From Rickettsiales bacterium (lineage in GTDB: Bacteria > Pseudomonadota > Alphaproteobacteria > Rickettsiales > Deianiraeaceae): a stretch of DNA of 5,970 nt. The stretch lies in NCBI GenBank assembly GCA_947378695.1, contig CANCKZ010000050.1:1-5970 (forward strand). The letters are read 5' to 3'. Position numbers and translations under genes: made by a program. The notes under the pieces are model-generated. The model did no database searches. It worked only from the letters and a program-made list of their open reading frames with translations, and was not told the DNA's origin. Positions 1 to 4,912 of the stretch are shown here, one piece after another (the first letter of the stretch is position 1; the number at the start of each line of letters is the position of its first letter).

Positions 1-213
1 CGTTGCGGAAATTCTGCGTGCGTCTGTTTCTTTTTCGTAGTGTTCGTCGAATTCCTCCTCCTGATTTGCAAGAATTTCTTCGGCGTTTGTATTGAGGAAA
101 TTTTGCATGATTGCCTCCTCGTTGTGGATAAGTTTTTCATTAACCTTGATTGCGGTGAAAATTGACAGTCCGCAGAATATTAAAAATATCAGTAAATATA
201 AATTCCTCTTCAT
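1..213 (-). CDS. Partial membrane-anchored protein, N-terminal 71 residues, function not established
   Basis: The frame is open from an ATG at 213 down to the window edge, exactly 71 codons, so the C-terminal part is missing. The protein begins MKRNLYLLIFLIFCGLSIF, a short positive N-terminus followed by a hydrophobic segment (residues 5-22), which suggests a signal peptide or membrane anchor with the rest exported. Residues 30-71 are strongly acidic and probably helical. The pattern I-x-x-F-L-x-x-N-x-E-x-I-L (residues 35-47) loosely recalls the helix before the thioredoxin fold in DsbA/Com1-type thiol oxidoreductases, but the catalytic CxxC would lie outside the window, so this is only a guess. 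The gene lies 78 bp downstream of mnhB on the same strand. No good Shine-Dalgarno precedes this ATG, whereas GAGGAGG sits 5 bp before an in-frame ATG at residue 36 (108-106), an alternative start that would remove the hydrophobic segment. Confidence 0.6.
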   Translation of the reverse strand, partial: MKRNLYLLIFLIFCGLSIFTAIKVNEKLIHNEEAIMQNFLNTNAEEILANQEEEFDEHYEKETDARRISAT

Positions 214-291
214 ACATTATTACAGTTATTTTTTTTTAATGAATGGATTTTATATTTTCAACCTTTTTTTCGCAAAATTACAATTGTGGCG

Positions 292-696
292 TTAGTTCTT
301 GGAAATTAAGTGCGAAAGGCGTATCATTGCCGATGTTACGACGAAAAAAACACCGGTTTCAACACAAAATGAACCAAAAACATGCCCATATTCCGAATGA
401 AATGCCGAATATTCGAAAATTGTGCCACAAAAAACGAGCGATAACACACCAGTTGCGAAGTATGTTGCAAGCCCGCTAAATGTTAGAATGTTGAGAAATC
501 CCTTTGAAACTAAGCGAGTGTGATTGAAAAATTCGAATATTATAATTCCAGAGGACAAAATTGCACCGGCTTGAAATCCACCGCCTGCGGTGACTTTGCC
601 AAATATGTGAATGTGAATTGAGAGTATTATGCAGAAGAAAAGCACGAACGATGTTGTAATTTTAACCGCAAACTTTTCAAAGAAGTTAAGCTTCAT
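292..696 (-). CDS. mnhB: Cation:proton antiporter subunit B (MnhB/MrpB family)
   Basis: A 134-residue hydrophobic protein with about four membrane segments (roughly residues 12-31, 43-57, 68-90 and 105-126). The family signature TAGGGFQAGA (residues 36-45) matches the PGGGFxxG motif after the first helix of MnhB domains. A later VETGVFFVV (about 111-119) matches the E-x-GV motif of the last helix. MnhB is an inner-membrane subunit of the Mrp/Mnh complex, which exchanges Na+ (or K+) for protons. A full complex needs MnhA-G; only a B-like and a C-like subunit are visible here, on opposite strands. The start overlaps the purS end by 11 bp (686-696), so translation is probably coupled. The length is close to stand-alone MnhB domain proteins. 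Family assignment is confident; the ion and partners are not known. Confidence 0.88.
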   Translation of the reverse strand: MKLNFFEKFAVKITTSFVLFFCIILSIHIHIFGKVTAGGGFQAGAILSSGIIIFEFFNHTRLVSKGFLNILTFSGLATYFATGVLSLVFCGTIFEYSAFHSEYGHVFGSFCVETGVFFVVTSAMIRLSHLISKN

Positions 697-931
697 TAAC
701 TTTCGTTATGTAAAAGTTTTCGATAACCTCGTTTGTAAGAATTTCCTTCGCAACCTTTGTAACAGCAGCCAAAGACTCAGATTCAGAACCTTCAACTTCC
801 AAAACAAAGAGTTTTGCCGTTTGAATGCTTGAAACTGAGGAAAATCCTTGTGATTTTACAGCTGAAAGAACTTCCTTGGCCTCAACATTAAGGACATCTT
901 TTTTCAGCTGAACACGAACTTCGTATATCAT
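686..931 (-). CDS. purS: Phosphoribosylformylglycinamidine synthase subunit PurS
   Basis: An 81-residue protein, the usual PurS length of about 80. It begins MIYEVRVQLKKDVLN and has the PurS pattern: a first strand, a V/L-D-V-E-A-K-type turn with a helix (about residues 17-30), a GF-x-x-V-x-x-I-x-x-x-K-L-x-x-L-E-V-E block (30-47) and a C-terminal NEVIENFYI (about 66-75), like NPVIEDYxI in known PurS. PurS is the small cytosolic subunit that bridges PurL and PurQ. Together they convert FGAR to FGAM with ATP and glutamine in step 4 of purine synthesis. PurS normally sits by purQ/purL/purC; here it lies between rpsO and mnhB. The start codon shares one base with the rpsO stop (TAATG), pointing to translational coupling. 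No other pur gene lies in the window. Confidence 0.9.
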   Translation of the reverse strand: MIYEVRVQLKKDVLNVEAKEVLSAVKSQGFSSVSSIQTAKLFVLEVEGSESESLAAVTKVAKEILTNEVIENFYITKVNEA

Positions 932-1209
932 TAGCTTTTGTCTTTTAAGTGTAATTTTTCAATTAGGGAATAGTAACGAGCGGAATCCCTTCTTTTAAGG
1001 TAAGAAAGTAGTCTTGCTCTTTTCCCAAGAATAATAAGAAGACCTCTTCTTCCGGAGAAATCCTTCTTGTTAATTTGAAGGTGTTTTGTAATTTGCACGA
1101 CACGAGATGTCATCAATGCAATTTGAACTTCTGGCGAACCACTGTCGTTTTCAGCAGTTGCAAAGTTTTGTTTTATTTCCGTTTTAGAAATTTTATCAAT
1201 AGCGATCAT
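931..1209 (-). CDS. rpsO: 30S ribosomal protein S15
   Basis: A 92-residue protein, against a usual 88-89. The extra residues are in the N-terminal region (MIAIDKISKTEIKQNF). Core S15 motifs are intact: DSGSPEVQIALMTSRV (about residues 22-37), a HL-x-x-x-KKDF-S-RRGLL block (about 43-58), GKRARLLSYLKRRD (62-75) and the closing RYYSLIEKLHL. S15 binds 16S rRNA helices 20-22 early in 30S assembly and forms bridge B4. It is the first gene of a minus-strand chain rpsO-purS-mnhB. In many bacteria pnp follows rpsO; here purS does, with a one-base overlap. A CTTGACA box lies about 50 bp upstream. A small hairpin-forming palindrome just before the ATG may play the autoregulatory role seen in other rpsO leaders, but that is inference. 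Confidence 0.97.
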   Translation of the reverse strand: MIAIDKISKTEIKQNFATAENDSGSPEVQIALMTSRVVQITKHLQINKKDFSGRRGLLIILGKRARLLSYLKRRDSARYYSLIEKLHLKDKS

Positions 1210-1332
1210 AGCAATGTTATCATTAACAAAACATTTCTTTTCTTTGGAAACTTAATTGTCAAGTTTTTTTTAAAATTTCCTTGATTTTTCCATTTCAACG
1301 GCATTTTTTGTAATTATATTAATTTCCACGCA
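1210..1332. promoter_or_regulatory. Divergent intergenic region between rpsO and mnhC
   Basis: This 123-bp AT-rich spacer must drive both genes. For rpsO (minus) a perfect TTGACA with preceding C lies at 1262-1257; at 17 bp spacing the -10 (AAGAAA, 1239-1234) is poor, as often in low-GC alphaproteobacteria. The palindrome TGTTATCATTAACA (1215-1228, 5-bp arms) sits 5 bases before the rpsO start and could fold in the leader. For mnhC (plus) the best guess is TTCAAC (1294-1299) with TATTAA (1317-1322), which would give a near-leaderless mRNA. The rpsO -35 is a solid match; the rest is weak. Confidence 0.45.
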
Positions 1333-1662
1333 ATGTTGCCACCGCTTTTTAAAATTGGATACATCGCATTTTCACTAGCGTTTTCGATGGGTCTTTTTGG
1401 AATGTTTTACTGGAAATCGTATTTCCGCAAAATAATATCATTTTCGATATTCTCCTCATCGTCAATTCTTCTGTTTATAACAATTGCATATAAAGCCAAT
1501 TCCATTGCATCATTTTACGCCCCAGAAACGGTGAACGCAAGTTTTACCGATCCAATTCCATCCGTTCTTATGCTTACCGCGATAGTCGTGGGGCTTTCAA
1601 TTCAAGCAATTGCCGTTGCACTATACCTTTCCTTCGCAGAAAAGACGAACAATCGCGATTAA
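1333..1662 (+). CDS. mnhC: Cation:proton antiporter subunit C (MnhC/MrpC, NuoK-like)
   Basis: A 109-residue membrane protein with three predicted helices (about residues 6-26, 33-53 and 76-101), the standard MnhC/NuoK topology and length. The hallmark is TDPIPSVLMLTAIVVGLSI (residues 72-90), matching the DPLPQALVLTAIVIG signature that separates MnhC from NuoK. The Mrp antiporter C subunit is homologous to complex I subunit NuoK and helps form the cation/proton path in the inner membrane. The gene is divergent from the rpsO-purS-mnhB chain, so B and C subunits are encoded on opposite strands rather than in one mnhABCDEFG operon. Its stop (1660-1662) overlaps the stop of the gpsA relic (1659-1661) on the other strand. 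No clear Shine-Dalgarno precedes the ATG; only an AT-rich stretch is seen. Confidence 0.9.
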   Translation: MLPPLFKIGYIAFSLAFSMGLFGMFYWKSYFRKIISFSIFSSSSILLFITIAYKANSIASFYAPETVNASFTDPIPSVLMLTAIVVGLSIQAIAVALYLSFAEKTNNRD

Positions 1663-1665
1663 AAA

Positions 1666-1691
1666 AACTTTTCAGCGTAACTTTTCAGCGT
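1666..1691. repeat. 13-bp tandem duplication inside the gpsA relic
   Basis: AACTTTTCAGCGT occurs twice head to tail (1666-1678 and 1679-1691). The intact gpsA copy has only one, followed by a looser match, so similarity of the second unit could be partly ancestral (both proteins end A-x-K-F). Confidence 0.8.
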
Positions 1692-1700
1692 TGGAATTTT
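1675..1700. repeat. 26-bp perfect direct repeat, left copy (candidate attachment core)
   Basis: Identical over 26 bp to 2309-2334 (begins GCGTAACTTTTCAGCG). Flanking gpsA-homologous DNA is diverged: the next 38 bp (1701-1738 against 2335-2372) share only 26 positions. A perfect block in a diverged homologous context marks a probable recombination point. Confidence 0.85.
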
Positions 1701-1753
1701 AAGTGGCAGTTTTGATATAAATTCAAAAGACCGCACACAAAATACAAAAACAC

Positions 1754-1782
1754 TTGCATAATGTTCTAAAATATGCTATAAT
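1754..1782 (+). promoter_or_regulatory. Sigma-70 promoter of the cassette gene
   Basis: TTGCAT (1754-1759), a 17-bp spacer and a perfect TATAAT (1777-1782). This is the best-matching promoter in the window. Transcription would start near 1789 and read the gene at 1814-2296. It lies inside the 634-bp inserted unit, so the cassette brings its own promoter. Confidence 0.75.
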
Positions 1783-1813
1783 TCAATTAGTTATGTTTTA
1801 ATATAGGAAAAGT

Positions 1814-2296
1814 TTGCAAAAATTTATGAAAAAACATTTTACCTTCAGCTGCTTGGAAGCTGATAATCTAGATGACACGTTGGAACTTGCAACACAAGTC
1901 AAGCGTGATTCTGAAATTTCAACAAAAGATGGATATTCCCCAGAAAAACCATATACCAAACAAACACTTGTTGTTGGAAATGAAAAAAAACTGCAAGAAG
2001 ACCACGAATGGCGTGAATCAATAAAAAGAAGGGAAGACGGGGAGACATTTCAATTATTGCAAACTTCAAAGAAAGGTCTTGAATTGTGGCAAAATAAATA
2101 TGGTGATGGCCAAAGAAATATAGATATCGAACGCATAGCCCAAATACTATTTATTGAATCCATTGAATGCGGCTGGAACGGGCATCAACTTGGTCAAAAT
2201 CGTGATATTAAAATTAAGGGAGTTAGCCCAACCAATGAACACCTTGCAAATGAAATTGCACGCAGAAAGAATTTACAATTGATGATTTACAGTTGA
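1814..2296 (+). CDS. Unrecognised hydrophilic protein, cargo of the gpsA-end cassette
   Basis: No family is recognised. With the TTG start at 1814 it has 160 residues; an ATG at 1826 gives 156 (MKKHFTFSCLEADN...). The TTG has AGGAAAAG about 5 bases upstream and is favoured by spacing; the ATG is favoured by codon. The protein is charged and soluble, with no membrane segment or signal peptide. Residues 40-95 are rich in K, E and Q. Residues 100-158 look more folded, with a helix IERIAQILFIESIE, then GWNGHQLGQNRDIKIKG and a last helix ANEIARRKNLQL. No recombinase, nuclease (HNH, GIY-YIG) or toxin motif is visible. It is the only gene between the two gpsA 3' ends, has a strong promoter, and its stop overlaps the gpsA stop by 10 bp on the opposite strand. 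The open frame with mixed codon use supports real coding. Confidence 0.75.
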   Translation: MQKFMKKHFTFSCLEADNLDDTLELATQVKRDSEISTKDGYSPEKPYTKQTLVVGNEKKLQEDHEWRESIKRREDGETFQLLQTSKKGLELWQNKYGDGQRNIDIERIAQILFIESIECGWNGHQLGQNRDIKIKGVSPTNEHLANEIARRKNLQLMIYS

Positions 2297-3117
2297 CGAA
2301 ATTTCATCGCGTAACTTTTCAGCGTTGGAATTTTCAACGGTAGAGATTCTATAAACTCAAACGACCTCACACCCTCCACCGTTCCGCTTGAATCTTTAAT
2401 ATCGTTTGCAAAATTTGCACCAAACTTAAAGTTTCGTGAATTCGTTGTGGAACATGTTAGGAAAATATCACCAATGCCACACGAAAGTTGTAAAGTTGAA
2501 GCATCGCTTCCAAAATATTCCAAAATCTGCGAAAGTTCAGCGAAACATTTTGTTAAAATTAAAGATTTCTCGTTCCAAAAATTTGTTTTCACGGAATTGT
2601 ATCCCATAATAATTGCCATTGCGTTTTTCACAATTCCACAAATTTCAACGCCAATAACTTCGCTTGATTGCTCTATTTCAAAAACATCGTTTTGCAATAT
2701 GGAAGCAATTGTTGTGAGTTTTTGTGAGTTTTTTGAGACAACCGTCGTAATAGTCCCCGCATTTGCAAGAATTTCATTTGCGAAGTTTGGTCCTGCTAAA
2801 ATACACAGTTGCTCTTGATTGAACAATTTGGAAATGAAGAAATCACTTGTGCCAGAAAGCCCCTTTGAACAAGAAACAAGAGTTGGAATTTCACGCAGTA
2901 AATCAAGATATCCAGCCACAATTCCACTTGGAACGCACACGAATGCGATATCGCATTTTGATATTTGTGCAATATTACCCAGTTTTCGGGAAAACACTTC
3001 CGCCACAAATCCATTTTGTGAAATAATATGCGAAATTGCACAACCCATTGCACCATCGCCCAAAATTCCAATTTTCAGGTCGCCAATTTTGATGTCGCCA
3101 ATTTTCAAGTTAATCAT
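2287..3117 (-). CDS. gpsA: NAD(P)-dependent glycerol-3-phosphate dehydrogenase
   Basis: GpsA reduces dihydroxyacetone phosphate to sn-glycerol-3-phosphate for phospholipid synthesis in the cytosol. With the ATG at 3117 the protein has 276 residues, against about 330 for the family. Motifs: Rossmann loop GDGAMG (20-25), VPS (62-64), SKG (84-86), AGPNFANE (108-115), E-x-C-G-I-V-KNAMAI (158-169) with catalytic Lys164, GIGDIFLTC (214-222) and SRNFKFG (227-233), and VEGV (247-250). It is short because the loop after the first Rossmann strands is trimmed and the C-terminus stops soon after VEGV. The usual NARTALITRG motif is degenerate (NEKSLILTKC, 182-191). The start is set by an ATGA overlap with the leuA stop; upstream TTG at 3132 is less likely. 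The N-terminus carries a repeated KIGD. The last codons probably come from the inserted cassette. Confidence 0.9.
   Translation of the reverse strand: MINLKIGDIKIGDLKIGILGDGAMGCAISHIISQNGFVAEVFSRKLGNIAQISKCDIAFVCVPSGIVAGYLDLLREIPTLVSCSKGLSGTSDFFISKLFNQEQLCILAGPNFANEILANAGTITTVVSKNSQKLTTIASILQNDVFEIEQSSEVIGVEICGIVKNAMAIIMGYNSVKTNFWNEKSLILTKCFAELSQILEYFGSDASTLQLSCGIGDIFLTCSTTNSRNFKFGANFANDIKDSSGTVEGVRSFEFIESLPLKIPTLKSYAMKFRQL
2309..2334. repeat. 26-bp perfect direct repeat, right copy (inside gpsA)
   Basis: Identical to 1675-1700. It encodes the peptide KIPTLKSY region near the end of the intact gpsA; the gpsA reading frame passes through it unbroken. Confidence 0.85.
3070..3109. repeat. 15-bp tandem repeat in the gpsA N-terminus
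   Basis: On the plus strand the unit ends GTCGCCAATTTT, repeated at 15-bp steps (two clear copies, a third partial). It encodes K-I-G-D-I, K-I-G-D-L, K-I-G-I-L (residues 5-19), so the first beta strand of the Rossmann fold is preceded by two copies of itself. The frame is kept because the unit is 15 bp. Confidence 0.8.
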
Positions 3118-4664
3118 TTTGTGAAATAACAATTAACGGCTTCAACATAGGCAAGTGCGGAAGCTTTAATGACATCAACATCGGAAGCTATTCCCGTGTA
3201 ATTTTTACCGTCTTTTTGAAGGCGAACGGTTGCACTTCCCAAAGCATCCGTTCCACCTGTCACTGCATGCACTTGGTATAAATCAAGGTTGAAATCCGTT
3301 TTGGTTATGTCTCGAATTGCAATAAAAATTGCATCAATTGTTCCATTTCCATTTGCCGTTTGCGTTGTAATTTCCCCATTTTGTTCGCCATATTTTTCAA
3401 TTGAAACCGTTGCTTGCGTTGTTCCTGCGTTGGAATAAGCAAGGCTTACAAGTTTGAAACCTTCAACCGATTTTGCATTTGTTTTTGAAGAAGTGTCTTT
3501 CATAAGATAGACGATATCAGCATCAGTTATATGCTTTTTTGCCGAAGCAAGCTCTTTAAAGTTGTTGAAGATTTCTTGAAGGTGGTCGTCGTTTTTGATT
3601 TCAAAGCCAAGTTTTTCAATTGAATTTTTAAGAGCATTTCTTCCTGAATGCTTTCCAAGAACGATCTTCGTTTCATTAATTCCAACGGTTGAAGGTTCAA
3701 TTATTTCATAAGTTCCACGGTTTTTCAGCATACCATCTTGATGTATCCCCGATTCATGTGCAAAAGCATTCGCACCAACAATTGCCTTGTTATTTTGCAC
3801 AACAAAGCCAGTTATGTTAGAAACAAGTTCCGAAAGTGGCTTAATTAACCTTGTGTTTATGTGGGAAATATCAACATTTGGGAAGATGTCGCCACGGGTT
3901 TTGATAGCCATAATCACTTCTTCAAATGCCGTGTTTCCTGCCCGCTCGCCAATTCCGTTTATGGTTAATTCAACCTGCCTTGCTCCGGCTTCAACACCGG
4001 CAAGAGTGTTCGCCGTGGCAAGCCCAAGGTCATTCTGCCCGTGCATTGAAATTATTGCCTTTTCAATTCCATTTGCGTTTTGTTGAATGTGCCTGACCAT
4101 TTCTTGAATATGTTTTGGCGTTGCAAAGCCAACGGTATCCGGAAGATTAATGGTTTTTGCTCCTGCTTTAATTGCAACTTCAACGCATTTTGCAAGGAAA
4201 TCAAGTTCCGTTCTTGTGGCATCTTCTGCCGACCATTCAATGTCTCCGCATAAATTTCGTGCAAATTTCACAGAAGATTCAATTATTTCAAGAATTTGTT
4301 CTTTGGATTTCCTCAATTTAAATTCCCGATGAATTGGACTTGTTGCAAGAAAAACATGCACCCTTCCACCCTGTTTGCAACCTTTAACGGCATTTGCGGA
4401 GGCTATGATATCAGATTCAACAGACCTTGAAAGCGAGCATACCCTTGCATTTTGCATGTTTTTTGCGATGAGGGAAATGGCATCAGCATCAATTTGGCTT
4501 GAAGCCGCAAACCCAGCTTCAATAACATCAACGCCGGCTTTATCAAGCATTTTTGCTACTGCGAGTTTTTCCTCTGGGTGCATTGCCGCACCGGGACATT
4601 GTTCGCCGTCTCTAAGGGTTGTATCAAAGATAATTAACTTTTCCGTAATCAATTTTTCCTGCAT
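3114..4664 (-). CDS. leuA: 2-isopropylmalate synthase
   Basis: LeuA joins acetyl-CoA and 2-oxoisovalerate, the first committed step of leucine synthesis. With the ATG at 4664 it has 516 residues, normal for the long bacterial form. N-terminal TIM barrel: FDTTLRDGEQCPG (13-25) with the metal-binding Asp14, then LPDTVGFATP and His208 in MHGQNDLGLATANT, followed by NGIGERAGNTAFEE. The linker has AFAHESGIHQDGM (around 303) and LGKHSGRNAL. The C-terminal regulatory domain (about 380-516) ends DVDVIKASALAYVEAVN, so leucine feedback control is probably kept. The second metal-ligand position of the usual HxHN motif is Gln210. A GTG nine codons upstream (4691) is less likely because the promoter would leave almost no leader. 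gpsA follows with an ATGA overlap. No other leu gene is in the window. Confidence 0.96.
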   Translation of the reverse strand: MQEKLITEKLIIFDTTLRDGEQCPGAAMHPEEKLAVAKMLDKAGVDVIEAGFAASSQIDADAISLIAKNMQNARVCSLSRSVESDIIASANAVKGCKQGGRVHVFLATSPIHREFKLRKSKEQILEIIESSVKFARNLCGDIEWSAEDATRTELDFLAKCVEVAIKAGAKTINLPDTVGFATPKHIQEMVRHIQQNANGIEKAIISMHGQNDLGLATANTLAGVEAGARQVELTINGIGERAGNTAFEEVIMAIKTRGDIFPNVDISHINTRLIKPLSELVSNITGFVVQNNKAIVGANAFAHESGIHQDGMLKNRGTYEIIEPSTVGINETKIVLGKHSGRNALKNSIEKLGFEIKNDDHLQEIFNNFKELASAKKHITDADIVYLMKDTSSKTNAKSVEGFKLVSLAYSNAGTTQATVSIEKYGEQNGEITTQTANGNGTIDAIFIAIRDITKTDFNLDLYQVHAVTGGTDALGSATVRLQKDGKNYTGIASDVDVIKASALAYVEAVNCYFTK

Positions 4665-4688
4665 ATTGCTTAAACTTAATAAGTTCAA

Positions 4689-4717
4689 CACAATTCTTTG
4701 AAAGGGCGAAATGTCAA
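4689..4717 (-). promoter_or_regulatory. Promoter of leuA-gpsA
   Basis: CTTGACA at 4718-4712 on the minus strand (perfect TTGACA) with, at 17 bp spacing, ATTGTG (4694-4689), a weak -10. The expected start near 4683 leaves about 20 nt to the ATG at 4664, too short for a leader peptide, so classic leucine attenuation is not seen. No Shine-Dalgarno stands out. Confidence 0.5.
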
Positions 4718-4724
4718 GAAATTA

Positions 4725-4904
4725 TTAGAAGTTATATTTTCCGCCAATGTTGATTGATGGCGAAAAGAACGAGACATCGCTCGCTTTGGTCATTTCTGAG
4801 GTTGTGACGGTTGCGAAATTTCCGGCGGATATTCCTCCGCTTCGCTGCGTCATATCCCACAAAAACTTCGCCTTCTGGTGTGATTTCACCCCTGTATCAC
4901 TGTA
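4725..4904 (-). pseudogene. Possible C-terminal remnant of an outer-membrane beta-barrel protein
   Basis: Minus-strand frame open from just after a TAG (4907-4905) to a TAA (4727-4725), 59 codons with no plausible start. Its end, SFFSPSINIGGKYNF, alternates hydrophobic and polar residues and finishes in Phe, like the terminal beta-strand signal of outer-membrane proteins. The upstream two thirds of the frame is occupied by a hairpin repeat (4809-4877), so a repeat may have invaded or replaced the gene body. No further barrel sequence is found beyond it. The call rests on the last 15-20 residues and could be chance. Confidence 0.4.
4809..4877 (-). repeat. Hairpin repeat, copy A (69 bp)
   Basis: Reverse complement matches 5245-5313 at 64 of 69 positions without gaps. 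The core read on the minus strand is GGATATGACGCAGCGAAGCG followed by GAGGAATATCC, which folds with GGATAT/ATATCC as outer stem. Copies A and C can both be read as a peptide with VGYDAAKRR. Confidence 0.85.
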
Positions 4905-4912
4905 CTAGTACA
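4901..4912. repeat. 12-bp perfect palindrome
   Basis: TGTACTAGTACA is a perfect palindrome directly adjoining the left 13-bp inverted repeat (4911-4923). It could be an operator or a junction trace; nothing more can be said. Confidence 0.6.

Larger units (their letters stand above)
1659..1736 (-). pseudogene. gpsA': Displaced gpsA 3' end (C-terminal relic, about 25 codons)
   Basis: Read on the minus strand from 1736 to the TAA at 1661-1659, this codes VRSFEFISKLPLKIPTLKSY plus AEKFF and stop. The intact gpsA ends with nearly the same peptide (VRSFEFIESLPLKIPTLKSY plus AMKFRQL): 21 of 25 residues agree. There is no start codon and no recognisable gpsA sequence before the VRS, so it is a fragment. 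Codons differ mostly at silent positions (CGG/AGG, TCT/TCG, GAA/GAG, CTG/CTA, CCA/CCG, CTT/TTG), which points to divergence under protein selection rather than a recent duplication. Only positions 1675-1700 are identical base for base. The relic is probably the former true gene end, since it abuts mnhC stop-to-stop. Confidence 0.85.
1675..2308. mobile_element. 634-bp cassette inserted in the gpsA 3' end
   Basis: The unit runs from one 26-bp core to the next (offset 634 bp). It contains the diverged front part of the gpsA relic (1701-1736), a promoter, one gene, and the present gpsA tail (2287-2308). Inferred history: the original gpsA ended ...SYAEKFF against mnhC; an incoming DNA carrying its own gpsA-like end recombined in the core, so gpsA gained the tail AMKFRQL and the old tail was pushed 634 bp away. 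It encodes no recombinase, so it would be non-autonomous. A remnant of a tandem gpsA duplication or a single-crossover with foreign DNA are alternatives. Confidence 0.55.

Noticed and set aside
92..295. Plus-strand frame opposite the partial gene and its leader
   Set aside because: The minus-strand frame with an N-terminal hydrophobic anchor and edge-to-edge openness is better; the plus frame uses AT-rich spacer.
1814..2296. Cargo gene as an integrase, homing endonuclease or toxin
   Set aside because: No catalytic tyrosine/serine recombinase pattern, HNH, GIY-YIG or LAGLIDADG motif could be seen.
2447..3124. Plus-strand frames opposite gpsA
   Set aside because: Antisense shadows of a gene with clear GpsA motifs.
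4029..4043. Reading HGQND as an inactivated LeuA
   Set aside because: The rest of the active site is intact and a Gln at this position is recalled from plant enzymes.
4665..4690. Leader peptide or attenuator before leuA
   Set aside because: The space between predicted start of transcription and the ATG is about 20 nt, with no Leu-rich frame or terminator hairpin.
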